A program made the translations under genes and the position numbers. Below, piece by piece: positions 28,260-36,913 of a stretch of DNA of 64,000 nucleotides. This DNA is from Streptomyces nodosus (GTDB lineage: Bacteria; Actinomycetota; Actinomycetes; Streptomycetales; Streptomycetaceae). The stretch is taken from assembly GCF_008704995.1 (NCBI RefSeq), contig NZ_CP023747.1, positions 1,700,501-1,764,500 of the forward strand. The letters are read 5' to 3'. The stretch's first letter is position 1; the number at the start of each line of letters is the position of its first letter. The notes beneath the pieces are model-generated. The model was not told the DNA's origin and did no database searches. It worked only from the letters and a program-made list of their open reading frames with translations.

Positions 28260-29153
28260 ATGGAAACCAGCACCGACGGCGCCGGGCCGTCCTCCGTGCC
28301 CGCCGTGCCTCCGGGGTCGCTGTCGCCCTCGCGTGCCAGTGACTTCATGCAGTGTCCGCTGCTCTATCGCTTCCGAGTGATCGACAAGCTGCCCGAGAAG
28401 CCGAGTGAGGCGGCGACCAGGGGCACCTTGGTGCATGCGGTGCTGGAGCGGCTCTTCGACGCGCCTGCCGGGGAGCGGACCGCGCCGCGGGCCAGGTCGT
28501 TGGTGCCGGGGCAGTGGGACCGGTTGCGGGAGAGCCGTCCTGAGGTCGGGGAGCTGTTCGCGGACGACCCGGGCGGGGAGCGGTTGGCGCGCTGGCTCGG
28601 TGAGGCGGAGCTGCTGGTGGAGCGCTGGTTCACGCTGGAGGATCCGGCGCGGCTGGAGCCGGCCGAGCGTGAGCTGTTCGTGGAGGCGCGGCTGGAGTCG
28701 GGGCTGACGCTGCGCGGGATCATCGACCGGGTCGATGTGGCGGCCACGGGTGAGGTGCGGATCGTCGACTACAAGACGGGCAAGGCGCCCCGGCCCGAGT
28801 ACGCGGAGGGCGCGCTGTTCCAGATGAAGTTCTACGCCCTGGTGGTGTGGCGGCTGAAGGGGGTGCTGCCGCGGCGGCTGCAGCTGGTGTATCTCGGCAG
28901 CGGTGATGTGGTGACGTACGACCCGGTGCTCGCGGATCTGGAGCGGGTGGAGCGCAAGCTGCTGGCGCTGTGGGAGGCGATCGAGCTGGCGACGCGGACG
29001 GGGGACTGGCGGCCGCGGCCGACGAAGCTGTGCGGCTGGTGCGATCACCAGGCGGTCTGTCCGGAATTCGGTGGCACTCCCCCGCCGTATCCGCTGCCGG
29101 TCGGGGCGCCGGAATCGAGTGTCGGCGAGCAGGGCAGAATGGGCGCGGACTAG
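28260..29153 (+). CDS. RecB-like PD-(D/E)XK nuclease with an iron-sulfur cysteine set
   Basis: A 297-residue single-domain nuclease of the RecB/Cas4/AddB type. The catalytic core is GIIDRVDV (D156) and IVDYKTGK (D170, K172), with QMKFYALVVW as the conserved QxxxY motif. Cys32 and Cys258, Cys261 and Cys267 are placed to bind a 4Fe-4S cluster. It probably acts in DNA repair. The ATG at 28260 has no good ribosome site, and only 28 bp separate it from the predicted insertion-sequence end. The same frame is open upstream to 28104, inside the element. Confidence 0.85.
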   Translation: METSTDGAGPSSVPAVPPGSLSPSRASDFMQCPLLYRFRVIDKLPEKPSEAATRGTLVHAVLERLFDAPAGERTAPRARSLVPGQWDRLRESRPEVGELFADDPGGERLARWLGEAELLVERWFTLEDPARLEPAERELFVEARLESGLTLRGIIDRVDVAATGEVRIVDYKTGKAPRPEYAEGALFQMKFYALVVWRLKGVLPRRLQLVYLGSGDVVTYDPVLADLERVERKLLALWEAIELATRTGDWRPRPTKLCGWCDHQAVCPEFGGTPPPYPLPVGAPESSVGEQGRMGAD

Positions 29154-29167
29154 CGAAGGAGACTCAC

Positions 29168-29839
29168 GTGGCCATCCGCGTCCTACTGGTCGACGACCAG
29201 CCGCTGCTGCGTACGGGCTTCCGGATGATTCTGGAGGCCGAGCAGGACATCGCGGTCGTCGGTGAGGCCGGTGACGGCCTTCAGTCGCTCGACCAGGTGC
29301 GTGCCCTGCAGCCCGATGTGGTGCTCATGGACATCCGTATGCCGCGGATGGACGGGGTGGAGGCGACCCGGCAGATCACCGGCCCGGGGCGGGACGGCCC
29401 GGCGAAGGTGCTGGTGCTGACCACGTTCGATCTGGACGAGTATGTGGTGGAGGCGCTGCGTGCGGGGGCCAGTGGTTTTCTGCTGAAGGATGCTCCGGCT
29501 CATGAGCTGGTGCAGGCGATACGGGTGGTCGCGGCGGGCGAGGCGATGCTCGCTCCGAGCATCACGCGCCGGCTGCTCGACAAGTACGCGGGGCATCTGC
29601 CGTCCGGGGAGGAGCCGGTTCCGGACACCCTGGGCACCCTCACGGAGCGTGAGGTGGAGGTGTTGAAGCTGGTGGCGCGCGGCTTGTCCAATGCGGAGAT
29701 CGCCGCCGATCTGTTCGTCAGTGAGACGACGGTCAAGACGCATGTGGGTCATGTGCTGACCAAGCTGGGGCTGCGGGACCGGGTGCAGGCGGCGGTGTAT
29801 GCGTACGAGAGCGGGCTGGTGCGCCCCGGCGCGCAGTAG
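29168..29839 (+). CDS. NarL/FixJ-family response regulator, orphan
   Basis: A 223-residue response regulator: a receiver domain with the acidic pair D9/D10, phospho-acceptor D55 (VVLMDIRMP) and K at GFLLKD, and a LuxR-type helix-turn-helix (LTEREVEVLKLVARGLSNAEIA) at about residues 155-215. No histidine kinase gene is adjacent. The GTG at 29168-29170 has a strong AAGGAGA ribosome site and follows the nuclease gene by 14 bp, so the two are probably cotranscribed. Confidence 0.92.
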   Translation: MAIRVLLVDDQPLLRTGFRMILEAEQDIAVVGEAGDGLQSLDQVRALQPDVVLMDIRMPRMDGVEATRQITGPGRDGPAKVLVLTTFDLDEYVVEALRAGASGFLLKDAPAHELVQAIRVVAAGEAMLAPSITRRLLDKYAGHLPSGEEPVPDTLGTLTEREVEVLKLVARGLSNAEIAADLFVSETTVKTHVGHVLTKLGLRDRVQAAVYAYESGLVRPGAQ

Positions 29840-29847
29840 GCCGCCCC

Positions 29848-29881
29848 GGCCCGGGGGTGTGCCGCACCGCCCGGGCTTTTT
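29848..29881 (+). terminator. Intrinsic terminator after the response regulator
   Basis: GCCCGGG and its complement form the stem of a GC-rich hairpin followed by TTTTT, starting 10 bp after the stop codon. Confidence 0.75.
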
Positions 29882-29890
29882 CATGGCTCT

Positions 29891-29941
29891 CCACGACGAC
29901 GGGGCGCCCCCTCCGGTGGAGGGGGCGCCCCGTCGTCGTGG
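29891..29941. terminator. Very long perfect hairpin between convergent genes
   Basis: A 24-bp perfectly paired stem closes on the three-base loop GGT. It lies between the plus-strand response regulator and the minus-strand peptide-binding protein. It has no T-tract and is symmetric, so it can act on transcripts from both sides. Confidence 0.7.
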
Positions 29942-30032
29942 TGGGGTCCGCTCGGTCCCGGCCGGTTCACCGCTTCGGCGGCCGGAGGGTGTTGCGCTGT
30001 CAGGTCCTCGGGGCCGTGCCGGGACAGGCAGA

Positions 30033-30067
30033 GGTCCCCGGGATCCTTCGATGCCCGGGGACCTTTT
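30033..30067 (+). terminator. Third hairpin, with T-tract, in the same convergent region
   Basis: GGTCCCCGGG pairs with CCCGGGGACC across an 11-base loop and is followed by TTTT. It is next to the end of the peptide-binding protein gene (30081) and completes a stack of three hairpins in 220 bp. Confidence 0.65.
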
Positions 30068-30080
30068 CGCCTGGGGTGGG

Positions 30081-31685
30081 TCAGCCGCTGATGCCGCGGC
30101 CGAGCTCCCACAGCTGCAGGGTGGACGAGGAGTTCATCGCGTACTCGCCGCCGGTGATGTCGTCGCGGGTGGCGAGGTACTGCTTGCCCTGCCAGATCGG
30201 GAGGAGCGGTACGTCGTCGGCGACGATGTCCTGGATGTCGTTGATGTTCTTCGACGCGGTGAGCCGGTCGGCCTCACGCCGGGACTGCGGGATGAGGTTG
30301 TTGATGATGTCCGGGTTGGAGTAGGGCGACTTGAGGAAGTTGTCCTTGTCGAGGAACGGCGAGACATAGTTGTCGGCGTCCGGGAAGTCGGGGAACCAGC
30401 CCATGCCCCAGACGTCGTAGTCGCCCTTGCGCTCGGCGGGGACGAACTCCTTCCAGGCGTGACCCTCGATGCTGACGTCGAACAGCCCGCTGTCGTTGAG
30501 CTGCTTCTTCAGCACCTCGAACTCCTTGGCGGTGGCCGAACCGTAGTGGTCGGTCGTGTAGTGCAGCGTCACCCGCACCGGGGCGGTGATGCCCGCCTTC
30601 TCGAGCTGCGTGCGGGCCTTGCTGACGCTGGGGTCGCCGTACTTGTTGAAGAACGAGTTGGAGTGGCCGGTGATGGTGGCCGGGACGAGCGAGAAAAGGG
30701 GCTGGGCCTGGGTGCCGTACACCTTGGAGACCAGTTCGCCGCGGTCGATGACCTGCGCCATGGCCTCACGGACGGCCTTGCTCTTCATGGAGGCGGCGTC
30801 GGTGTTGAAGGCCAGGTAGCGGATCTCCAGGCCCGGCATCTCGACCAGCCGGACCTTGCCGCCCGATTCGTTCTGGAGCTTGTGGATCTGATCCGGCGAC
30901 ATGGAGCGGGTCATCACATCGATGTCGCCCTTCTCCAGGGCGGCTCCCATGGTCTCCGCGTCGTCGAAGGCCTGCAGGACCACCTTGTCGTTCTTCGGGG
31001 TCAGCATGCCCTTGTAGTTGGGGTTCTTGGTGAAGGTGGCCTTCATCAACTGGTCGCCCTGGACCTGGGCCTGCATCGTGTACGGGCCGGAGCCGTCGAC
31101 GGCGAAGCCGTCGCGCAGCTTGTCCTTGTCGTAGTTCTTGGGGTTGACGATGCCGGCGACCGGAGTGGACAGCTTGAACGGGAAGGTGGCGTCCGCGGTC
31201 TTGAGGTGGAAGATGACCTCGCTGTCACCCCGCGTCTCGACGGTGTCGATGGTGGACAGCAGCGAGAAGACGGAACTGTCGGCCTTGATTCCGCGGGCGC
31301 GGTCGATGGAGTACTTCACATCGGCCGCGGTCACCGGGTCACCGTCGGCGAACTTCAGGCCGCTGCGCAGCGTGCAGGCGTAGCGCTCGTTGCCGGTGTC
31401 GGTGAAGCCGCAGCTCTCCGCGGCCTCGGGCTCGGGCTCACCGTCTCCACGGGGCTGGACCATCAGGGTCTGCACCGTCTGCCTGAGGATGTTCCAGGTG
31501 CCCACGTCGTACGCGTACGCCGGGTCGATCGGTGCCGGGATCTCCTTGGAGGCCGTGAACCGGTCGGTGGTGCCGACGACGATGGCGTCGCTGCTCTTGC
31601 TCCCACTGTCGGACCCGCCGCAGGCAGCGAGAACAGGGGTGAGCAGACCAGCGACGGCCGGCAGCACCAAAGTCTTACGGTTCAT
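30081..31685 (-). CDS. ABC-type peptide-binding lipoprotein (SBP family 5), orphan
   Basis: A 534-residue extracellular solute-binding protein. The signal peptide MNRKTLVLPAVAGLLTPVLAAC ends in the lipobox LAAC. The mature part has the family 5 segments around YTCTLRSGLKFADGDPVTAADV and WGMGWFPDFPDADNY, typical of oligopeptide binders. No permease or ATPase genes flank it, so it must work with a transporter encoded elsewhere or act as a sensor. The ATG at 31683-31685 has a GGAG ribosome site; a start 22 codons upstream would spoil the signal peptide. Confidence 0.92.
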   Translation of the reverse strand: MNRKTLVLPAVAGLLTPVLAACGGSDSGSKSSDAIVVGTTDRFTASKEIPAPIDPAYAYDVGTWNILRQTVQTLMVQPRGDGEPEPEAAESCGFTDTGNERYACTLRSGLKFADGDPVTAADVKYSIDRARGIKADSSVFSLLSTIDTVETRGDSEVIFHLKTADATFPFKLSTPVAGIVNPKNYDKDKLRDGFAVDGSGPYTMQAQVQGDQLMKATFTKNPNYKGMLTPKNDKVVLQAFDDAETMGAALEKGDIDVMTRSMSPDQIHKLQNESGGKVRLVEMPGLEIRYLAFNTDAASMKSKAVREAMAQVIDRGELVSKVYGTQAQPLFSLVPATITGHSNSFFNKYGDPSVSKARTQLEKAGITAPVRVTLHYTTDHYGSATAKEFEVLKKQLNDSGLFDVSIEGHAWKEFVPAERKGDYDVWGMGWFPDFPDADNYVSPFLDKDNFLKSPYSNPDIINNLIPQSRREADRLTASKNINDIQDIVADDVPLLPIWQGKQYLATRDDITGGEYAMNSSSTLQLWELGRGISG

Positions 31686-32108
31686 GCTCGAGTTTCTCCA
31701 GAGCTGTCGAGTCCGTGTACCCGGCATGCATCGGGCGGCGCAACGGAACACGGGTGTTGTGGCGATGTACTCGCGACGAGATTAGTCCGCGCCCGCAGGA
31801 AGGCTCACAACTACCGGAGTTGAGTTCCCATCACGCAGTGGAACCGGCCGTGGACGCACCGGAAAACCACTCGGGGAAGGATTCGTGCAGTGTCTCACCA
31901 ATCGGGACACAAGGGCGCGCCAGGAGCGCGCGAACCGGGCGGAACAGCACACGTGGGATCCCTTGTCGACCCCCCGGCAGGTGAGGAACATCACACCCTC
32001 AACTGAGGGAGTCAGGAGTGGAATTCGGCTGTCCGCGTCGGCGCCAATTCCATGGTTCGTACCGTGGACGGGATTCCCGCCATTTGAGATGCACGCTGGG
32101 TGAAGGGT
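31686..32108. promoter_or_regulatory. Upstream region of the peptide-binding lipoprotein gene
   Basis: No gene is seen in these 420 bp, which are less GC-rich than their neighbours. On the minus strand TTGTGA is followed after 18-20 bp by ACTAAT/TAATCT around 31780, a possible promoter. CAACT and AGTTG flank five bases at 31808-31822, overlapping the -35 area, and CCCTCA..TGAGGG occurs at 31996-32009. Both share CTCAACT and may be binding sites for one regulator. Confidence 0.4.
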
Positions 32109-32810
32109 TCAGCGGTTATCCGTCATCAAACCGCGCAGAAATGGCAGGTCGACCTCTTCGAGCGAGGTCACGACGGTGCGGCGGGCGGCGGGCGCGATGG
32201 GGGCGACCGACGGGACCGCGACCACCCGGCAGCCGGCGGCCTCGGCGGCGGCGACCCCGGTGGCCGTGTCCTCGACCACGGCGCACCGGGCGGGGTCGAC
32301 CCGGAGGCTCGTGGCCGCCAGCAGATAGGGGTCGGGGAACGGCTTGGTGCGCTCGACCTCGTCGCCCGCGACGGTCAGCGTGAAGTGATGGGCGCCGATG
32401 GAGGTCAGGACGCGGTCGATGATGCGCCGGTGCGAGGCGGAGACCAGGGCGGTGGGGATCTCATGGGACGCCAGTTCGCCCAGCAGGCGGGCGGCGCCCG
32501 GCATCAGGGGGAGCCGGTGGGCGATGCGGTCCTCGAACCGGTCGTTCAGCAGCACGGCGAGCTCGTCGAGGGTGATGTCGGCGCCGGTGGCCTCGATCAG
32601 GAAGCCCGCGCTGCGGGTCATGGGGCCGCCGACGACGACATGACGCCAGGACTCGTCGAGCGCGTGTCCGAGGGAGGCGAAGACGTCGACCTCGACGTCC
32701 CACCAGAACCCCTCGGTGTCCACCAGGGTGCCGTCCATGTCGAGGAGTACGGCCTGCAGTGTGGAGCCTTCGGCCGTAAGGGTTCCGAGGGCGGGGACCG
32801 TGGTGGTCAT
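32109..32810 (-). CDS. HAD-superfamily phosphatase (beta-phosphoglucomutase-like)
   Basis: A 233-residue hydrolase. The motifs are clear: LLDMDGTLVDTE (nucleophile Asp and acid Asp), VSAS (motif II), the Lys of TKPFPDPYL (motif III) and VVEDTATG (motif IV). A helical cap between motifs I and II marks subfamily IA. The substrate is unknown, probably a small phosphorylated sugar or similar. The ATG at 32808-32810 has an AAGGAGG ribosome site. It lies downstream of metH on the same strand, with a strong hairpin between. Confidence 0.9.
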   Translation of the reverse strand: MTTTVPALGTLTAEGSTLQAVLLDMDGTLVDTEGFWWDVEVDVFASLGHALDESWRHVVVGGPMTRSAGFLIEATGADITLDELAVLLNDRFEDRIAHRLPLMPGAARLLGELASHEIPTALVSASHRRIIDRVLTSIGAHHFTLTVAGDEVERTKPFPDPYLLAATSLRVDPARCAVVEDTATGVAAAEAAGCRVVAVPSVAPIAPAARRTVVTSLEEVDLPFLRGLMTDNR

Positions 32811-32836
32811 CCGACGTACCTCCTTGCAGGGACGAC

Positions 32837-32867
32837 CAGGCCGGTTCCCACGGAGGGAACCGGCCTG
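32837..32867 (-). terminator. Terminator hairpin between metH and the HAD gene
   Basis: A perfect 13-bp stem (CAGGCCGGTTCCC and its complement) closes on a five-base loop. It is about 250 bp beyond the metH stop and just upstream of the HAD ribosome site. The intervening 32868-33113 holds no gene; it carries a short direct repeat (GGGCTGCCCATGGAC twice, near 33060-33090). Confidence 0.65.
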
Positions 32868-33113
32868 CGGTGGACCTGCCAGTGTACGTCGCACGGAACG
32901 GCCGTGCCGCTCGACGCGGGAGTGCCGCGCCGTACGGGTGTGGGGGCGGTGCTCCGGCCCGGGTGGGGAAGGGGCACCGGCAGGGGCCCCACCGGAGGCG
33001 CCCCTGCCCCGCGTGTGGTCGCGTCGCCCCGCAGGCCGTCGCCGCGCCCGCGGGGCCCGGGGCTGCCCATGGACGGGCTGCCCATGGACCGGCCGACGGA
33101 CCCCGCGAGGGGT

Positions 33114-36100
33114 TCAGCGGGCGTTGAAGTACTTGGCCTCGGGGTGGTGGATGACGATCGCGTCCGTGGACTGTTCGGGGTGGAGCTGGAACTCCTCGGA
33201 GAGACGGACGCCGATCCGCTCGGGCTCCAGCAGGTCGGCGATCTTGGCGCGGTCCTCCAGATTCGGGCAGGCGCCGTAGCCGAGGGAGAAGCGGGCGCCC
33301 CGGTACTTCAGGGCGAACATGTCCTCCATCGCCGAAGGGTCCTCGCCCGCGAAGCCCAGTTCGGAGCGGACCCTGGCGTGCCAGTACTCGGCGAGGGCCT
33401 CGGCCAGTTGGACGGAGAGTCCGTGCAGTTCGAGGTAGTCGCGGTAGGCGTTGGAGGCGAACAGTTCGGCGGTGGCCTCGCCGATCCGGGGGCCGACGGT
33501 GACGACCTGGAAGCCGACCACGTCCACCTCGCCGGACTCCTCGGGGCGGAAGAAGTCGGCCAGGCAGAGCCGGCGGCCGCGGCGCTGACGGGGGAAGGTG
33601 AACCGGGTGCGCTCGTGGCCCGCCTCGTCCAGGACGATCAGGTCGTCGTCCTTGGACACACAGGGGAAGTAGCCGTGCACGACGGCCGCTTCCAGGAGGT
33701 TGTCGGTGTGGAGCCGGTCGAGCAGGCCGCGCAGCCGGGGCCGGCCCTCGTTCTCGACCAGTTCCCGGTAGTCCGGTCCCTCGCCGGTGCGTGTCTGCTT
33801 CAGGCCCCACTGGCCCTTGAACAGGGCGTCCTCGTCGAGCCAGGAGGCGTACTCCTTGAGCGGGATGCCCTTGCTGACGCGGGTGCCCCAGAAGGGCGGG
33901 GCGGGCACGGGGTTGTCGGTGGCGACGTCGGAGCGGACATGGCCCTCCTCGGGCCGCTCCTCGGTCTCGACGGTGGTGACGGGCCGCACCCGGCGCTGCC
34001 TGAGCTCGGGCAGGGTCACACCCGGCACGCCGCGCTTGACGCCGATCAGCGCGTCCATCAGGCGCAGTCCCTCGAACGCGTCGCGGGCATAGCGGACCTC
34101 GCCCCCGTACAGCTCGTACAGGTCCTGTTCGACATAGGCCCGGGTCAGTGCGGCGCCGCCGAGGATGACGGGGTAGGTGGCGGCCAGGCCCCGCTGGTTG
34201 AGCTCCTCCAGGTTCTCCTTCATGATCACCGTGGATTTGACCAGCAGTCCTGACATGCCGATGACATCGGCACGGTGTTCCTCGGCGGCCTCCAGGATCG
34301 CGGAGACCGGCTGCTTGATACCGAGGTTGACGACGTTGTAGCCGTTGTTGGACAGGATGATGTCCACGAGGTTCTTGCCGATGTCATGGACGTCGCCGCG
34401 GACGGTGGCCAGCACGATGGTGCCCTTGCCGGCCTCGTCGGACCTCTCCATATGGGGTTCGAGGTGGGCGACGGCGGTCTTCATGACCTCGGCGGACTGC
34501 AGGACGAACGGCAGCTGCATCTGGCCGGATCCGAACAGTTCACCGACCACCTTCATGCCGTCCAGCAGGGTGTCGTTGACGATGTCGAGGGCCGGGCGGG
34601 TCGTCAGGGCCTCGTCGAGGTCGGCCTCCAGACCGTTCTTCTCGCCGTCGATGATCCGCCGCTTGAGGCGCTCCTCCAGCGGCAGCGCGGCCAGTTCCTC
34701 GGCCTTGCCGGCCTTCAGCGACTTGGCGGTGGCGCCCTCGAACAGCGCCATCAGCTTCTGCAGCGGGTCGTAGCCCTCGGTGCGGCGGTCGTGGATCAGG
34801 TCGAGGGCCGTGGTGACCTGTTCCTCGTCGAAGCGCGCGATCGGCAGGATCTTGCTGGCGTGGACGATCGCGGAGTCGAGTCCCGCCTTGACGCACTCGT
34901 CCAGGAAGACGGAGTTGAGCAGAATGCGGGCGGCCGGGTTGAGGCCGAAGGAGATGTTCGACAGGCCCAGCGTGGTCTGCACCTTCGGGTGACGGCGCTT
35001 CAGCTCGCGGATCGCCTCGATGGTGGCGACGCCGTCCCCCCGTGACTCCTCCTGTCCGGTGCAGATGGTGAAGGTCAGACAGTCGACGAGGATGTCCTCC
35101 TCACGGATGCCCCAGTTCCCGGTGAGGTCGGCGATCAGCCGCTCGGCGATCTGGACCTTCTTCTCGGGGGTGCGGGCCTGGCCCTCCTCGTCGATGGTCA
35201 GCGCGATCAGCGCGGCGCCGTGTTCACCCGCGAGCCGGGTCACCTTCCCGAACCGGGACTCGGGCCCGTCACCGTCCTCGTAGTTGACGGAGTTGATGAC
35301 GGCCCGGCCACCGAGCTTCTCCAGTCCGGCCTCGATGACGTCGACCTCGGTGGAGTCCAGGACGATCGGCAGGGTGGAGGCCGTGGCGAAGCGGCCGGCC
35401 AGCTCCTTCATGTCGGCGACGCCGTCGCGGCCCACATAGTCGACGCACAGGTCGAGCATGTGGGCGCCCTCCCGGATCTGCTCCCGGGCGGTCTCCACAC
35501 AGTCGTCCCAACGGCCCTCCAGCATCGCCTCACGGAACTTCTTCGACCCGTTGGCGTTCGTCCGTTCACCGATCGCCAGGTACGCGGTGTCCTGACGGAA
35601 CGGAACGCTCTGGTAGAGGGAGGCGGCACCCGGCTCGGGCCGCGGGTCGCGTTCGGCCGGGGTGAGTTCGCGGACGCGTTCGACGACCTGGCGCAGATGC
35701 TCGGGGGTGGTGCCGCAGCAGCCGCCGATCAGGGAGAGGCCGTAGTCGCGGACGAAGTTCTCCTGGGCGTCGGCCAGCTCCGGCGCGGTCAGCGGATAGT
35801 GCGCGCCGTCCTTGGTGAGCACGGGCAGGCCCGCGTTTGGCATGCACGACAGCGGAATGCGGGAGTGCCGGGACAGATGGCGCAGGTGCTCGCTCATCTC
35901 GGCGGGGCCGGTCGCGCAGTTCAGTCCGATCATGTCGACGCCGAGAGGTTCCAGCGCGGTGAGCGCGGCGCCGATCTCCGAGCCGAGCAGCATGGTGCCG
36001 GTGGTCTCCACCGTCACCGACACGATCAGCGGGACTTGGTATCCGGCGGTCTCCATGGCCCGGCGGGCGGCGATGACCGACGCCTTGGTCTGGAGCAGGT

Positions 36101-36641
36101 CCTGGGTGGTCTCCACCAGCAGCGCGTCGGCGCCCCCGGCGAGCAGGCCCTCGGCACTCAGCCGGTAGGCGTCGCGGAGGGCGGCGAAGGTGGTGTGCCC
36201 GAGGGTGGGCAGCTTGGTGCCGGGACCCATGGAGCCGAGGACCCAGCGGAGCCGGCCGTCCCGGGCGGTGAAGGCGTCCGCCGTCTCGCGGGCGATCCGG
36301 GCGCCCGCCTCGGAGAGTTCGGTGATCCGGTGGGCGATGTCGTACTCGCCCAGGGCGGTCAGGTTGGCGCCGAAGGTGTTGGTCTCCACGCAGTCCACTC
36401 CGGCGTCGAAGTAGGCGGAGTGAACCGAGCCGACGATGTCGGGGCGGGTGACGTTGAGGACCTCGTTGCACCCTTCGAGCTGCTGGAAGTCCTCCAGCGA
36501 GGGCTCCTGGGCCTGGAGCATGGTGCCCATCGCCCCGTCGGCGACCACTACTCGGGTGGCGAGTGCCTCGCGGAGGGCGGACACGCGGGTCCGGCTGTCG
36601 ACGGAGGCGGACGAAACGGACAGGTGTGGCGACGAGGCCAT
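33114..36641 (-). CDS. metH: Cobalamin-dependent methionine synthase MetH
   Basis: A 1175-residue enzyme that moves a methyl group from methyltetrahydrofolate to homocysteine. Domains in order: homocysteine domain (about 20-330; zinc cysteines at NCATGP and GGCCGTTPEH), pterin domain (about 370-650; GERTNANGSKKF), cobalamin cap and binding domain (about 690-900; DVHDIGKNLV holds the axial His), and the C-terminal reactivation domain (about 930-1175; SLGYGACPNLEDR). All key motifs are present. It is divergent from gylR. No cobalamin riboswitch is visible in its short leader. Confidence 0.97.
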   Translation of the reverse strand: MASSPHLSVSSASVDSRTRVSALREALATRVVVADGAMGTMLQAQEPSLEDFQQLEGCNEVLNVTRPDIVGSVHSAYFDAGVDCVETNTFGANLTALGEYDIAHRITELSEAGARIARETADAFTARDGRLRWVLGSMGPGTKLPTLGHTTFAALRDAYRLSAEGLLAGGADALLVETTQDLLQTKASVIAARRAMETAGYQVPLIVSVTVETTGTMLLGSEIGAALTALEPLGVDMIGLNCATGPAEMSEHLRHLSRHSRIPLSCMPNAGLPVLTKDGAHYPLTAPELADAQENFVRDYGLSLIGGCCGTTPEHLRQVVERVRELTPAERDPRPEPGAASLYQSVPFRQDTAYLAIGERTNANGSKKFREAMLEGRWDDCVETAREQIREGAHMLDLCVDYVGRDGVADMKELAGRFATASTLPIVLDSTEVDVIEAGLEKLGGRAVINSVNYEDGDGPESRFGKVTRLAGEHGAALIALTIDEEGQARTPEKKVQIAERLIADLTGNWGIREEDILVDCLTFTICTGQEESRGDGVATIEAIRELKRRHPKVQTTLGLSNISFGLNPAARILLNSVFLDECVKAGLDSAIVHASKILPIARFDEEQVTTALDLIHDRRTEGYDPLQKLMALFEGATAKSLKAGKAEELAALPLEERLKRRIIDGEKNGLEADLDEALTTRPALDIVNDTLLDGMKVVGELFGSGQMQLPFVLQSAEVMKTAVAHLEPHMERSDEAGKGTIVLATVRGDVHDIGKNLVDIILSNNGYNVVNLGIKQPVSAILEAAEEHRADVIGMSGLLVKSTVIMKENLEELNQRGLAATYPVILGGAALTRAYVEQDLYELYGGEVRYARDAFEGLRLMDALIGVKRGVPGVTLPELRQRRVRPVTTVETEERPEEGHVRSDVATDNPVPAPPFWGTRVSKGIPLKEYASWLDEDALFKGQWGLKQTRTGEGPDYRELVENEGRPRLRGLLDRLHTDNLLEAAVVHGYFPCVSKDDDLIVLDEAGHERTRFTFPRQRRGRRLCLADFFRPEESGEVDVVGFQVVTVGPRIGEATAELFASNAYRDYLELHGLSVQLAEALAEYWHARVRSELGFAGEDPSAMEDMFALKYRGARFSLGYGACPNLEDRAKIADLLEPERIGVRLSEEFQLHPEQSTDAIVIHHPEAKYFNAR

Positions 36642-36706
36642 GGAAGATGCTCCCTGGAGTGCGACGGCTGTCGGCTTTGCGCCTCCTGCGGAGGACGCAC
36701 GCGGCC

Positions 36707-36736
36707 AGGGTAGCCCGGAGCAGGGCGTACGGTCAG
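36707..36736 (-). promoter_or_regulatory. Probable metH promoter
   Basis: On the minus strand CTGACC and TACCCT are 18 bp apart, close to the HrdB consensus. Transcription would start about 60 bases before the metH ATG. The leader contains a short hairpin (CCTCC/GGAGG) near 36680-36700. Confidence 0.55.
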
Positions 36737-36812
36737 GGGCGTCCACGGGACGGACGGGCGTGGCCGCATGTGACCCGTGGGGCAGATGGGCCGAACGGCC
36801 GACGGTGTCCCG

Positions 36813-36858
36813 TTGGCGGGAGGTCGGCGATGAACGGTAGTGTTCGGCATTGCCGAAC
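36813..36858 (+). promoter_or_regulatory. gylR promoter with overlapping palindromic operator
   Basis: TTGGCG (36813) and TAGTGT (36838) form a promoter-like pair. The 17-bp perfect palindrome GTTCGGCATTGCCGAAC (36842-36858) lies at the expected transcription start. GylR is known to repress its own gene and the gyl operon, so this is the likely GylR operator. Confidence 0.65.
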
Positions 36859-36913
36859 GTCGGTGGGGCGCGCATGCGGCCGACGATGGAGAGCGGACGA
36901 AGGCAGGACGGCC

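Noticed and set aside
36642..36912. Cobalamin or S-adenosylhomocysteine riboswitch upstream of metH
   Set aside because: The leader is only about 60 bases from the likely promoter, and neither the B12-box nor the SAH-riboswitch core sequence is visible.
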